A stretch of 64,000 nt of DNA, from the NCBI GenBank assembly GCA_019914945.1, contig CM034105.1:1984001-2048000 (forward strand). Direction: 5' to 3'. Under the pieces are notes generated by a model. The model saw only the letters and a program-made list of their open reading frames with translations. It had not been told where the DNA came from and searched no databases. Positions 51,801 to 64,000 of the stretch are shown one piece after another. A program made the position numbers and the translations under genes. Every line of letters begins with the position of its first letter. Positions within the stretch are counted from its first letter, which is position 1. The DNA is from Typha latifolia (lineage: Eukaryota; Streptophyta; Magnoliopsida; Poales; Typhaceae).

Positions 51801-52140
51801 TCTTTTAGAAGACTCGCTTTGCAGCCATGTTAGTGAAGGGGCTGACACCAAAGGTATAAAAGAAGTGGAAGAAGGGTTTTCTCCTAGTGACATTTCATCT
51901 CCATCTACTAGCTTGATTTCATTTGACACTTTGAGCAGTAAAGAGAAGCTGATGGAGGATAATGAGAAGCTGAGAGAGATGTTACAGAAACTCCTTGAGG
52001 CAGGAAACAAGCAGTCAGCAATTATTTCAGACCTGGATGGAAGAGTGAAGGACTTGGAGAGGAAGTTGGCGCAGAAGAAGCGGGTAACAATAAAACGCAA
52101 CAAGCTAAAGAAGTCTTTTCCTAATGAAGTGTCATGTTGA
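45821..52140 (+). CDS. BAG6: BAG family molecular chaperone regulator 6-like (IQ motif plus BAG domain)
   Basis: Exons 45821-47557 and 50209-52140 join in phase 0 to give 1,222 aa, somewhat longer than Arabidopsis BAG6 (about 1,040). The N-terminal 130 residues are rich in Tyr, Pro and His. Two related blocks, YPVVWVSP and WPIIWIPG, flank WFPLDMGNL, as I recall from plant BAG6. A long charged disordered stretch follows. At about 506-520 lies the calmodulin-binding IQ motif (AAVLIQSAYRGYQVRRW), directly followed by the BAG domain (LRKIMHINEQVQDIRRQI and on), which is split by the intron at residue 579. The second half is acidic, with two internal repeats, and ends in a coiled coil (EKLMEDNEKLREMLQKLLEA). 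BAG domains bind Hsp70; BAG6 is linked to calmodulin signalling, heat response and defence cell death in Arabidopsis. The 2.65 kb intron holds a LINE relic. Confidence 0.92.
48540..50040 (-). mobile_element. Degenerate LINE (non-LTR retrotransposon) 3' part in the BAG6-like intron
   Basis: Read on the minus strand from high to low coordinates: MSLVEKIEKRLYGWKG near 49930-49885, the end of the reverse transcriptase region. Then EFGAMSIVELVDLNKALLAK near 49780-49720, and IPLKVRAFLWLVCHNLILPRDN near 49270-49200. Next comes CVLCNKEELADHIFVRCVYG near 49175-49110, a zf-RVT zinc-binding segment. Last is an IWSIWLQ...RIF and SWKELSYRIISLFYLL tail near 48960-48840. Stops and frameshifts are frequent, so it is dead. 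It is antisense to BAG6. The order matches the C-terminus of plant L1-type ORF2. This is an old relic with no complete ORF. Confidence 0.85.
48552..49022. repeat. Tandem duplication of the LINE tail
   Basis: Two copies, about 48552-48772 and 48774-49022, share long near-identical stretches (for example AGAGAAATAATTCTATAAGA and CAAATCATAGCAGACAACCAAA). The second has an extra segment of about 25 bp near 48825. The duplicated part encodes the tail end of the relic ORF2. Confidence 0.85.
50692..50877 (+). repeat. In-frame 93 bp coding repeat in BAG6-like exon 2
   Basis: Two 31-codon units at 50692-50784 and 50785-50877. Both have MQ(E/D)VPSA, DG.L.PK, EERG and MEG in the same order. The repeat keeps the reading frame. 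Confidence 0.85.
51001..51418 (+). repeat. In-frame long coding repeat in BAG6-like exon 2
   Basis: Unit 1 at 51001-51222 and unit 2 at 51223-51418 share SDLASNDM, MVE..SGE.APDSGIA, RSP.EQSSENSNLD, NSAVPA and PVELVSDSD. Unit 2 lacks a short PVIIAQEFMAS segment. Frame is kept. The expansion helps explain why this BAG6 is longer than expected. Confidence 0.9.
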
Positions 52141-53639
52141 ACGCACTGCTGAGTAAACTGTACCGTGTCCCGTTCTCTGTCTTTGTTGTAAGCTTGTTAT
52201 AAGATTCATATAAGAGAATTTGTGAAATCTAAGCTTCCACCATTTTGTGCTTTTACTATGGCCTTGTCTGAGAATGAAGAATCAATGTGTCACTTGCTTT
52301 GCTTGTTCTTATCTGATTCACGATATCCTATTATTCATGTTATTATTAGTCATTAGACGATTTCATGTATAAGAGATAGTGAAATTCTTTTTCTTTTTGC
52401 AATATCCAGGCATTTCATAAATTAAGAGTAAACGAGCAAATAGTTCGAAAGAATAATAACCTATTACAGGAACCAAGGATAAGTGTTCTTTCGAGATTAC
52501 TCATATAATTTATTATTTAACGAAAATCCGAACTTAATCCAAATGCGGCAACTCATTACTTGACTAGCACGGTAACTATCCGTGGCACGGCCCTTTATTT
52601 TTTTTTAAATAGTTGGTCAATTCCGTTTTGTTAGTTTTAAGTGCGTTCTTTCTTTTTAACTGTCGGAAGCGATGGTCGTCGTCCTGGGAGCACCAATGAC
52701 TATTTTTGGCACTGGTATCCGTTTTTGGACCCCCCAAATCTGAGCCTTCTTCTTTGGACTATTGGTTTGAATCCACCCTGTTCCAAGTTTGCGACAACTG
52801 CTTTCATCTCGACAAGGTGGCCCCTTAAAATGGGTCTGCTTTACTTCCATACCTCTGCTTGTGATTGCTCTCGCGAGGGAAGCAATTTCTCTCGCGAGGA
52901 AAGCGATTGCTTGAGAGGTAAATTTTATTTGATATATGATGGGTTTCTTTTACTTTTTATATGAATCCCCGTTTGAGTATTCAGCAAGTATCCTTGATCT
53001 GTTCGAATCTTCTATAATTTTCTATTGAAATCTATTGAGGCTTGATTTGACACAAGAACTCAAGTTGGGCTTTTATTGGGTATTCGTTGTATTCTTAGAT
53101 TCTGGAGATTTTGGTTGAATCACCATTTTAGAAAACGATTCTTTGATTGATATATGCTGGGGATGGTGGACACAATTTGGATTAATGCAATATTTTTCTG
53201 CTTGGATAGTGATTACAAAATGTAATGAAAAAGAGAGAAGGAAATTTTCTCTGGAAGGAATTTTGATGTTCTTAATTTTTGCAATCTCTCTGTTAATGGG
53301 AATGCTTTGTTGCTCTGATATCCGCAGGCTATTGCCATTTTCTTTTATATGAGACAGATAGAGAAATTTGGTTTCATGACTCAATTTTATTATTACATTA
53401 TTTTAGTTCATTTCTCTAATTTATAGAAGAATCAAGTAATACTATCCACAGATAGTCATTCTTATTTTATGTGATTCCTAATATTCTATTGTCATGTCGA
53501 GCTTTACGGTGTAACTTTTTCTTAATAATTTTAAGTAAGTGATCCTATGGCATGGTTCCTTTGATCTTTGTATTTCCATCGTTAGGTGATGTATTGCATT
53601 ACTAAAATCAAAATGCAGGTCTATGTGGAATGAAGCACA
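52141..53639. other. 3' flank of BAG6-like gene and leader region of the PIP kinase gene
   Basis: No other gene seen. 52141-52450 is probably BAG6-like 3' untranslated sequence. A likely non-coding leader exon of the kinase ends with TTGAGAG/GTAAAT at 52918, and an acceptor (AAATGCAG) ends at 53618, so the second exon starts 21 bp before the ATG at 53640. A short direct repeat (TCTCGCGAGGGAAGC / TCTCGCGAGGAAAGC) sits at 52870-52905. Confidence 0.45.
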
Positions 53640-56600
53640 ATGATATCACAGAAAGAGTTCTCTCTTCTCGATTTTGCCTCCAGCTCGACTTACTGCATAC
53701 AACTTCCTTCAAATAGTTCTACAGATTCTCGAGCCATGTGTGTTGATTTTCAGTGGACTGATTATTGCACTGAAGTTTTCAGGTTTCTACTTTCAATCAC
53801 AACAGATAGACTTGAAAGCATTACAAAAATGAAATAGCGAGGATTCCTTCTAGGACATCATAGATCTACTGATTTCACCTATTGAACTTATCTTCACGTA
53901 ACTAAAGAAATTGGTGTTTTTTCTTTTTCTTTTTAGTGTGGTGCTATGACCTATCATATTAATCTATTGTTTGTTTACTGTGTTATAGACTTATAGGCTT
54001 ATAGCTACAGGATAATTGCAGTTTTCTTCGATGTCTTTGTATTGCATTACCACAATACCTACAACTCACTTATCAGCTTTGCTTACTGAGTATGAGATAT
54101 TGACACATTTTTTCCTAATCTAGACTGTTTGATTTGTCCTTTTTTGCTTCACTGTAAGAGACACAACCGAATTGGCAATGGTTTAATCTGAGCTTTTCCC
54201 AACCAACCATGAATATTTTGGCAAACCTGCCGACTCCCAAAGGCTTTTGGGCTTTTGCCTACAAATGAAGTACATCCTTTAAAGCACCCTAAATAAGTAC
54301 TAGATACAGTCAAAAGCATAACGCACTCAGGAATGAGGGTTGCTTCAGAGAATCTATCTCTATTATTCTCGTCATTTTTACCTTTATTTAGTTGATTATA
54401 AGCTTAACCATCAAATATAGCCTTGAGAATACCTCTTCTTTTCATTTACATTTTCCAAGGTAGATATTATTTTATGAATGTTGATATTCCCTTTTCTATT
54501 TCAATTTTCATGGATTTTACTGTCTTACTTACTGGGAAAATCCTTGCCAGAAATAAATATGTTTATGCATTATGTGAGGCTTCTTTATTGCTCTTGGAGA
54601 TATTTACAACATTAGAATATATTGAAGCAGCATAGTATTGCAAGTAAATTGATAAGCTTTCCTAAGTGATACACCATCACCTTAATGATTTTTCCTTGAA
54701 GCAATAAATTTCATGGCACAGTAAAAATGCTACAGGAAAAATTCTGTCTCTTGTTTGTATTTTTATCCAGTAAGATTGTGTTCCAATCCAATTTTCAGCT
54801 GTTAGATGATGTATTATATAAAGTAAAAGATTTAGAATGTGGTTATTAAACTTGCTAGATTATATTGCACTAGATTGACATTTTCATGCCTCCTCATCGA
54901 TGTAATTAGAAATTAATAATCATGCTTGGGAGCCAATATGAATTGATTCTCTGTATCCATTTGTAGGACTCTTCAGGAACTTCAAGATATTGATGCAGAT
55001 GGCTACATAGTTTCAATTCGTAACCACGAAACAATTATGCAACTTAGTTCCGCAAAAAAGACTGGCGCTCCTTTTCAGCTATCTCATAACAAAAAGTTTA
55101 TTGTAAAGATCATCTCCAAGTGTGAAAGTAAGGTAATACAGATTATTCTATTCATATTTATCTAATTTAAGTATTTCATTGATTTCTTTTTGCTTACTTC
55201 ACTTTATTGTGCTCTAAAAAGCTCTTAGTTGGTTATGAATCTTATGATTGCATTTTTGTTCCTGTCTTCAAGAAAATCTTGCAGAAGATGTTCTTAAACT
55301 TATTTTTCCATGCATTTAGGTACTTCTGCAGTTTCTACCGAATTACTTCCGTCACATGCAGAAGTACAAAAATTCTCTGCTTACAAAATTCTATGGACTT
55401 CATGTAGTGAAGGCATCAGGAGGCAAAAAGGTAGGCTTTTGACATTTTTATTGTGTATCTAATATCTGACATGCATTATTAAGAATATCATAGTAATCTT
55501 ATGTAGTAAATTATTTTAATATCACTAGTTCACTACAATGTATTCTCGCCATCTTTGTAGATGCTATTGAGTTATTAGTCTTCTTTATTGTTTTCTTACT
55601 TAATTTTAATCCAATATAATTGAGGGTAGAGAACCACAGGAAAGAATTTGGCAATTTAATTCCAGACAACCATTAGTCTATAGGAAACATGTGCAAAGCG
55701 AAGACCATTTATTCTATATCCTGAATTGACAATGGATGAACTAGCAGATAACAATATTGATTTACATCAACAAGTAATAATTGGATCCATTCTGAATTGT
55801 TGCATCATTTTGGTTGATTCCCAGTCAAAATAAAAAAGGATTGCTCTTCATTTAGTTGCTAAGCTTGATGATGATTTTATTTACTACTCATTATATTTAA
55901 ATGCTTGTTTGTCCAGCAAGAAAAAATTTTCTTCGTGGAGATAAGAGTTTTCCTTTAAATTGGACAACTCGGAAAAGGGACAATTTTTTATAGTAGAAAA
56001 GTAACCCCAGATGTATAGTTATTTTCCTATACTTGAGATCTGAAAAATCTGTTGCAATGTTTTTAATTTTTTTTCCTTTTAGTTATTTAAAGTTCGAAAA
56101 CCTGAAGAGACATGCTAAATTTCTCTCTTGTAGTGTCGAAGTAACCAAGCTCATAGTTAATCAATGAACATGGATCCTTAATTTGAAGTGCAAATCAAGT
56201 TGGCTTTTCCATCAAATTCAGCGACATTTACTAATATAGATATGATTAGACATAGGGACAACTTTAGTCTATAACCATGGACTGAAAATCTGGCATCCAT
56301 TTATTGCTTCTTCTTTTGTAAAGTATCTCAATGAAGGATCAAAGTAACTAACCCTTGCAAACTTTCATAAATGATATTTTTGTATTCTTCCTATCTTATT
56401 ATTGATGTTAGTCTCCATTTATGAACAATGAGTTCAGATGGGTTCCTCCGTTCCTGTGTCAAACCTATGTGTGTTACATCTGCACATTCAAGAATGGTTG
56501 GTCACTCCACAGTGATTATATTGTCCCTTTTTCTAGTGTCTTTATGATTTTATACATGCAATTCGTGCACAAATTTAATTCAAAACATTATCCATTATGT

Positions 56601-59485
56601 GAAGAAGGAAAATCACAAAATAAATAATCCTCGAGTATTGTGTAGCTACTTAAATGAGTCAAGAGGCTATGGGTTTTATGGAAGTTTGTGGCATGCGACC
56701 TAGAATGGAGAGACTAATCCAACATAACAATTAATAACATAACCTAGATTGGTTAGACTTCTAAGTTATCCAATATTAATTTTTGTCATTGTAGGTCTAT
56801 TTGTTCCTTTTTTAAATTGTTTAGTACCGCTATGAGCAGGTTCGCTTTCTCGTAATGGGGCACATTCTTCGATCAGATTTAAGCATTCATAAGCAATTTA
56901 ATTTCAAAAGTTCGCTTCAAGGTCGCTTTGTTGCAAAATCAAAATCTGGACTAGAGGAAGATTTGAACATTGCTTTTTATCTCGACACATCAACACGAAC
57001 CCAGATTTTATCGTAAGTTCTTTTATTTGATTTTCATTTGAAGATAGAAAAATTCTCCAATTCTGTTCTTTTGTTTGACTAACTGCTTTTTGCTGTGCCT
57101 TTCGAAATTATATGCCAGATTGGAACTTAGGATCTTCAATATCAAAACAACCAGACCCCATCATGAATTTTGTGTGTTTTGTTTTAATAATGCCTCTGTT
57201 TTGTTGAATGACAGCAAGAATTAATACATGTTATTGGATATATTTTAGTGTTATGGCACAGTCTCTGTGAAACTCTATTCGAACAGCTTGTCATAAATTG
57301 ATTAAGAAAATGGTTTTTGAAACAAAATCTGTAACCCTTTTGTTGCACTACCTTCCTGCATTGCATTTTTTTTCTTCTCTAAGATTGCGGATACTCATGT
57401 CATCTGCATATGTTAGTGGGATACTCGATATATAGGTATTGCATCATGACGGACAAGAATGATGCATGATGTAATTATTGTTGCTCTCACTAAATAAATA
57501 ACCTATTTGTCCATTACAAATAAGCACTTTCTGGTTTTAGTTCGTTTAGCACTCTTACCACCTGTAGAAGACATGGCTTCTAATAGCTTGGTAAAATCTA
57601 AACAGCTGATAATATAAGTGGTAACTCATGCTAGTTTATATTTTCTTCATCAGCTAATCAGCTTAACTAATTGATGTGCTTAATTCTCAAGTGCTTATCA
57701 GATTTGAGTATAATGAAGTCAACCCTGCAATAGTTTCTTTAACTGATTAAGAGTGTACATTTGCAGCTGCAATTTAGTCCAATAATATATCACTTCCAGA
57801 TTCAATTTTGTTTTGCTGTGTTTACCATAGGCAAGTTAAGCATGACTGTGACTTTCTGGAAGAAGAAGGCATTGTAGATTATGGTCTCTTGCTGGGAATG
57901 CATGTCAGCGCCACCCCCTTCGATGCTGTTACCAAATGTCCTTCCTCTTCAGTATCAATAGCAGGTAAAGGATATTTGATAGTTGGCTTAAAATTTATAT
58001 AGATATCCTTTAGATGGTATATCCACATGTTTGCTTACCTCTTGACATCAAAATGATTCAAGTCACCACAATAGGCTCATCACTCAGAAGTGATGGTGGT
58101 GAGACTACTTGTGGCCCTTTTAAACACACACTACCAAGGGGCATCATGTATAACCATTCAATATAGGTTATGATCGACCTGATTATAAATGTATTAATAT
58201 ACATCATATGGAGTTTTGTATAGTGGAAGAACTAAAATATTATAATACTTATATAATGATATATAAAATTAGTTTATGACAGTGTATTCATATTTCAGTT
58301 AATGAGTACACGTAGTAATATGCACTACTACATCCATGCTAGCAGGTTTGTCACTTATATAGATATTATACCGTGTTCATGGATATCTACCTCATTTACG
58401 TATGCAAGATAACCTTGGTATTTCAAGCTAATGTATTTTATTTATCTAGTCCAATCTAATAACCAAATGGCAAACTTACATCATGATCATTATAGTGTTT
58501 CCTGTATTGATTACAAGGAAATGAGAAATAAGTTTCGGAAAAAAGCACAAAAAAATTATACCATGTTCTTGTTTCTGCTCCAGATTAAGCTTAGGAGAAA
58601 GTCAATCACCATGCATCAGAAGTATCATGAACTCAACAGCTTCCGGCACAGTATCGTTCCTTATTTGTTTTGTCCCACTATAGTTGAAACACAATTGTAT
58701 ATAGGAATCATCTATCCATATAACATGTTTTACAGATTTATTTCAGACAATTACTTTATCATGGTGTGTCACAAATCTATTGAGATGTGAGCATGCATGA
58801 ACACTATTTACAATTAATGAATTAATAAGTGGGTCGGTGGGTTTCCAATTCAGGGTCAAATGATAGCAAGAGGGAGCATTCAGATGCGGACAGTTCATTG
58901 CAAAGTGATTCAGACCAAGATTCAATATCTGATGGCGATTCACAATCTTCCACTCAGACAGTGTAAGAAGCTATCCTTACCATTTCCACCGTCAAAAATT
59001 GGGAGAGGAAATCTGGTATTCACTAGGAATTAGAGCCTATGCTTTAATGACAGCACGTATTCTATGGATGGATTATATACTCCTGTTTTACTACACTGCT
59101 TCTCAACAAATTATTTTTGCTTTCCATAAGACTACAATTGTTTACATCATCCTCAATCTTACAAGAAATTCTGATAATTTGCAGACCTCAGGGTAAACTT
59201 GGTTTGAGGATGCCAGCACGTGCAGTTGATGTCCGGAGGATGGAAAATTATGTCGTGTCACGTCAGAGAGCAAGAAAAGAGGAGAAGAACAATGTAGTTC
59301 TATATCTTGGGATTGTTGACATTCTTCAAGGGTATAGCATACTTAAGCGTGTGGAGCAAGTTTTCAGATCTCTGCAGCAGGACTCGTTGATCTCAACATC
59401 AGCTTCCAAGGTTTATGCTTTGCGTTTTCAGGAGCTTCTTTGCACAATTTTTCGTCAAGATGAATCTGACTCAAACAAGCTTTAG
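53640..59485 (+). CDS. Divergent short phosphatidylinositol phosphate 5-kinase-like protein, no MORN repeats
   Basis: Coding exons 53640-53782, 54967-55132, 55320-55430, 56840-57012, 57831-57964, 58854-58962 and 59185-59485 sum to 1,137 nt, giving 378 aa. The kinase core starts at DFQWTDYCTEVFR (residues about 36-48). It continues with FIVKII (ATP lysine K95), LPNYFRHMQKYKNSLLTKFYGLH, VRFLVMG, VDYGLLLGMH (D214), LGLRMPARA and GIVDILQGY (D324), in the order of type I/II PIP kinases. The usual DLKGS is changed: N161, K163 and S164 replace the Asp and Gly while keeping the Lys. MDYSLL reads VDYGLL. The insert before the last block is short and Ser/Asp-rich. An in-frame stop lies just upstream of the ATG, so the MORN repeats of most plant PIP5Ks are absent, as in PIP5K11-type proteins. 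These enzymes make PI(4,5)P2 at membranes; activity here is doubtful. Confidence 0.85.
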
Positions 59486-60302
59486 AAAAATTTGTTAGTG
59501 CTACAACCTTTTTATTTGTACTTAAATATGCTCGTATACGATCCTTAGCTAACCCCAAACATTTCAGTATGCCGTTTTCATTCTGGAATATCAAATGACG
59601 TTTAGTTCTCTTGAATCAGCACAATGAGAAGCATCACTTATTTTGCAAGAAACAACTTAGTCTGTTGATTTGCTTGAAGAACAGACAGATCCGATGGTTT
59701 CTTGCTCCCTTTTTCGCAGGTCATGATCCAGCTTAAGCTACATTTGCAAAGCCCTGTTATCCAACAGTATTAGTTCAGTAATTTACTTGAGAGATGGGCC
59801 CTGTTATCTCCAAACATCACGCCAGTAGCTTTGTTCTGAACTCATCATCTAATTTCTCACTTTTGGCTCATGTCAATGGACAATAATAACCATCTCAAGA
59901 AGCATGCTATTTTTTTTTCCCACTAAGTAGCAGAAACACCAAGATTCCTCCTCTCTTGTGCCTCATTTGCAAAGCCATTGGTGCCTACTTCTACTTGAGA
60001 CAAAGCTAGAGCCTTTGCATCATATAGGGCCATAATAGAAGGAAGTGAATAAAGCTAAAAGTGTCCAACATTTGAGGTGCTTCTAGACTTCATACAAATA
60101 TTATAGGCTTTAGGATTAGGACCACCAAAGTATTCTCTCCTTGACATATGAAACTGGTCAGGTTGATTAGTGAAATATAATGTGGAAAATTGGCCTACCT
60201 TATAAGGAAAAATCTTAGTTTGTTAAAATTATAACAAGATCAAAGGCATTTATTTGATCTGCCCCCCTCATCCTTTTAATTCAAATAAACCACTATTTTC
60301 TT

Positions 60303-60333
<31 letters not shown>

Positions 60334-61044
60334 AGTTTTTAGAGGAGTTAATTAAATAATTTCAAACAAGAGATGTGCAGCGGTTTGGGTATTAAGAAAT
60401 ATGCAAGGCGACATTGACCTTGATATCTTATATAACCCAAACTGTAGCTTACTTTATATGTCCTTCTATTTTCCAGTACATAACATCTGGCAAATCACGG
60501 GCTCTAGCAATTTGTATTTAAATATACCAAACATTGGAGTTGGATATAATTGGAACTTCCGTTTAAGATCGAATTTAGTTTATTTTTCCAAGATTTGATA
60601 TCGGTCTAATTTAATTCCATATATTAGTCAAAAACCAATGACTTTAAAACTGTAATGCAATGAAGCCACCTTTGGATGCTCAACAGTAACTATCAAAATG
60701 ACCATATGGTCTTGTAGTCCTTGTCTCATTGTTATATCTTCACTACTTTCGATGGGTATATTTTGTTCTCGTTAATTCCTCAAGAAATTAATCCTCTTAT
60801 ATTCAACTTTTTTTCACAGTAATCTCTCTCTCCTTTCTCGGGTCTCCTCCAGCCAGGTGCTAAACTAGAGATTGGTTCAGATTTCAGCAGACTAAATCCT
60901 CCCTTGTCTCAAACTTTTTGACATTTGTGCACAAAAAGGTGCATAGCCTTACTCCTATACCATCCCACATCAAATCACATTCTATTCTCTTTTGTTCTCC
61001 CTTCTCTGCTGCTCCTTAGTATTTCAGTGCAGGAGGAAGTGGTA
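59486..61044. other. Intergenic region before the At5g41620-like gene
   Basis: 3' untranslated sequence of the kinase gene, then AT-rich DNA with a (TTC)n microsatellite (listed separately), then the promoter and leader of the next gene. CT-rich patches at 60822-60850 and 60985-61015 fit a leader. No RNA gene recognised. Confidence 0.55.
60297..60332. repeat. (TTC)n microsatellite
   Basis: About 12 TTC units in intergenic DNA. Confidence 0.95.
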
Positions 61045-64000
61045 ATGGAAGGGGAAAGGGGGGTAGAAATAGATCAAGGGGAGGTTGGAGTTGGTGTTGG
61101 TGGTGGAAAGGAGGAGCCTTTGGGCTTGAAGCTGAGGAGAAAGATGGAAGCCGGGAGAAAGGGAGGACTTTGTACTCCAGTTCCCAACTGGAAGCTGGAG
61201 GAGGACGACGGCCTCGAGAAGCCGGCGGCGGCGCCGAGGAGGAGCTCCGTGTCGGCTCGACAGCTCGGCGCCAATCTCTGGGAGATGCAGGGACTGCTTC
61301 ACTTGTCAAAGATGAGCCGGAGAGATCACAGGAAAGGGAAGGGCTTGGAGGATGAGATCGATCGGTCGTCGATTAGCCCTGCTCATCATGTATGTATGTC
61401 TTTTTTTGTGCATTTCTGTCGTTTTGGGTGTTGGATTGATGGGTTTGATTGTTTCTCTTTGTGGAGATCTTAAGTTGTTGGTTTTTGATTATTTTCATAG
61501 TCGTGAGGGTTTGCCTTTCTTGGTTAGTATTTTTTAGGTTTTCGTTTCCCTGATCGGCGTGAGCTTCTGCATTGCAAATTGATTATTAGTTGGATAATAT
61601 TAACCAAAGTTTTGATGTTTGGAACATATTAACTCATAGGTGGGGTATGGTTTAGAACTTTAGATTAGATGAGTTATTTTGCTGGTAATCAATGATGAAC
61701 AAGTGTTGTTCATTAAAGGAACTCTTGTTGGTAGATAATTATGGATAAAGAAAGTTCTACATTTAGGAGGTATGTCGAAGTTAAATGGCATGAACTTACC
61801 AAGAGATGAACTTGCAATTGAGCGAGGCCCATCCAAATAGGTTATTCTTTGTTTGTTGAGGAACCAGAATTTTTTTTTGAAAAGTAAATGAGTGCAATTG
61901 TTTGAGGAACTGCAATAAATTAGAAGGATGTTGTCATTATGTAAGGCGAAAATAATTGTAATTGCACTGCGTGTAAATTAATAATTGTCTATCAGGCACA
62001 TAGTAATTAACTATAATTGTATCTTTGTAGCTGGTAAATTCATCATTAATTTGTTAATACTTTTTTTTTTTCTTGCATCAGCTAGAAACCTCAGCATGAA
62101 TTTTGGTGCATCAGAGACTATGTAGTTCAGTAGCAAAAAAATGGTCTTTTAAGGTGCTACAAACAGAAGCAGAAAACTGCAAATTATGAAAATAATAACA
62201 CGAAGAGCATTTTCCCCTGGTCGTACTGTGCTTTATCTCCATGCTGCTCTGTGGACTTTTTCTCAGATGTGCAGCTTGTTGTAGTTTTGTTTTTTTATAT
62301 TTTCAAAGTCCTAACCACCATAAATATTTTCTTTAAATCCTATTCATATTATATTATCATCAGTTAACTTCTAGCTGAGCCAATAAGGTTTTCAGAAACC
62401 TTTAAATTGACTGTTCTTATATTCCGCTTTTGGAGTTCTGTGACAATAATAGTTATTACAATCCTGCTGTACATATTATGCTTTATGCTAACTTAAAGTA
62501 ATTAGTTATCAAATTCAGATCACTCTATATACAGCAGTCACTCTCTTCTAACTAGAGTCTTTTTAATAGATCCAGCCCCAAAGTTCAGGTAGTTTGAGGA
62601 GGCAGGTAGCCACTTCATTGATCCAACATCATAAGTTGAATGGGAGTTGTAGTCGAGCCCTACAGCCAGTTTCTCCTGCAAGTTATAGTAGCTCAATGGA
62701 GGTAACTGTGTACATGTTGTTTCTTCTTTGACTAATTGTCTATATTTCGTCTTTTGTTGTCAACTCGTTAGAATGTCCTCACTTTATGATTTGATTGAAG
62801 GATATGTTGATCAGCAAATTACAAGCTATTATGATAAATAATACAGTATGTTCTAATTCAATATGCTAAATGGAGTTGCCATTCTCAACCACATTATGAG
62901 TGCAATCAATGTGCATTAGTTAGATGGGATAGTAAAAATGCTATGTTTATACTAATTTAAACGTGTGCTTTCATTCTTTTTGGAACTTGTTTAAGATCGA
63001 TGTATCAATTACCAAAATTACAACTTTTGCAGCTCTCTAGGAATACAATTCTGAAAACAATACTATCAGAAAAGCATATAACAATGACTATAAAGGTTCT
63101 TCTGAATTAGAAGATGATATGGTATCTACTTTGTTAGGTCCTACTTCTTACAAGCTGGTACTAGTACTTCTTACTTAGTTATGTAGAAGTAACCAGCTAA
63201 GCAGAGGTAGTTATGTCAGAGCTTTTGTATTCATTCATAGCATAATTAATTTAGTAAAAAAATATAAATTTTGGAACTATTTCATAATTTAATGAGCTAC
63301 TGACATTGTAGTATTACTAGGTTGATTGATGTTTAAAGAAAAAAAATACTCCTGCAAGTATTCTCTAATACCTGCTTTGTTGTTCATAGTAAATGTATAT
63401 ACAATTTACATGTTCTTTGCTATATTGCCTGTTTATCTCTTTCTTTTTTCCTCATGCCAATTTAGAGACCTGAATTTTTGTTTATATTTAAGCGTCTTGC
63501 TATTATGCATGGTAGACTTGCTATTATAGTTCTATTTGCTTCCTTCATCCATTTTTCCACAACACCTCTGTGCAGACTATATTTAACTTCTGCAGTTCTG
63601 TGTACTATGGTTGTGTTTCTGCACCTGGCAGGCTGCTGCTTATAACCAAGCTATCACTCCTAGCAGTTCAACAGACCGCAAGGGAAGGCTTGGAGAGACA
63701 GGATATAACCTTAAAACATCAACAGAGTTAGTGAAAGTACTGAATCGCATTTGGAGCCTGGAAGAACAGCATGCTTCCAATGTGTCATTGGTGAAGGGAT
63801 TAAAGGTGGAATTACAGCAGGCACGAGTGCGTATTCAGGAGCTGATGCAAGAGCAGCAAGGGTATCGCTGCGAAGTGGATTCTTTGATGAAGCAAGTTTC
63901 AGAGAACAAACAGATTAGGAAGAACAAAGAGCAAGAGCGGATTAAAGCAGCAGTCCAGTCGATGCGAGATGAAATTGAAGATGAGAGACGATTGAGAAGA
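61045..64000 (+). CDS. At5g41620-like coiled-coil protein (3' end missing)
   Basis: Exons 61045-61389, 62570-62701 and 63632-beyond 64000 are all in phase 0 and encode 282 residues so far. The first exon is Gly/Glu-rich, then LGLKLRRKMEAGRKGGLCTPVP and SSVSARQLGANLWEMQ, a pattern I associate with the plant family named after At5g41620 (related to BRANCHLESS TRICHOME-type proteins). Exon 3 opens the long coiled coil: STELVKVLNRIWSLEEQHAS, VSLVKGLKVELQQAR, IQELMQEQQGY and KNKEQERIKAAVQSMRDE. The reading frame continues off the window. The ATG at 61045 is the first in this frame; upstream the frame is open but lacks ATG. BRANCHLESS TRICHOME helps cell shape in Arabidopsis; a cytoskeleton-related role here is inference only. 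Confidence 0.85.

Overview
This is a 64 kb piece of plant nuclear DNA. Every recognisable gene is a spliced land-plant gene with GT-AG introns, intergenic DNA is AT-rich, and transposon relics and microsatellites are scattered between genes. Several families are plant-specific or plant-type (GH3/JAR1, ALMT, chloroplast GDT1/PAM71, BAG6, DUF7722, At5g41620-like). The protein sequences look like a flowering plant, perhaps a monocot, but that is an impression and not a measurement.

Layout. 1-3746 (-): JAR1-type GH3 jasmonate-amino acid synthetase, 3' end beyond the window. 9039-13082 (-): Crooked-neck/CLF1-like spliceosomal HAT-repeat protein in six exons, with a decayed copy of exon 3 inside intron 3. 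15963-18643 (+): two-exon acidic coiled-coil nuclear protein of unknown function. 20305-20538 and 21390-21599 (+): tandem pair of tiny DUF7722 proteins. 24496-27176 (+): two-exon DUF2358 protein, probably plastid-targeted. 30729-34323 (+): six-exon ALMT anion channel. 35545-42675 (-): twelve-exon GDT1/PAM71-like chloroplast Mn/Ca transporter. 42948-43236 (-): dirigent pseudogene. 45821-52140 (+): BAG6-like IQ/BAG co-chaperone, whose intron holds a LINE relic. 53640-59485 (+): short, MORN-less, divergent phosphatidylinositol phosphate kinase. 61045-64000 (+): At5g41620-like coiled-coil protein, 3' end beyond the window.

Exon models were built by hand from splice sites, reading phase and remembered family motifs. 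All complete models sum to whole codons. The least certain junction is the first exon of the PAM71-like gene.

The genes do not form a cluster with a shared pathway; this is ordinary gene-rich euchromatin. No dedicated new system (biosynthetic cluster, defence island, autonomous transposon) is visible. The items most worth a second look are the PIP kinase with an altered DLKGS motif, the tandem DUF7722 microproteins, the exon relic in the CLF1 intron, the unknown coiled-coil nuclear protein, the dirigent relic, and the tandem duplications inside introns.
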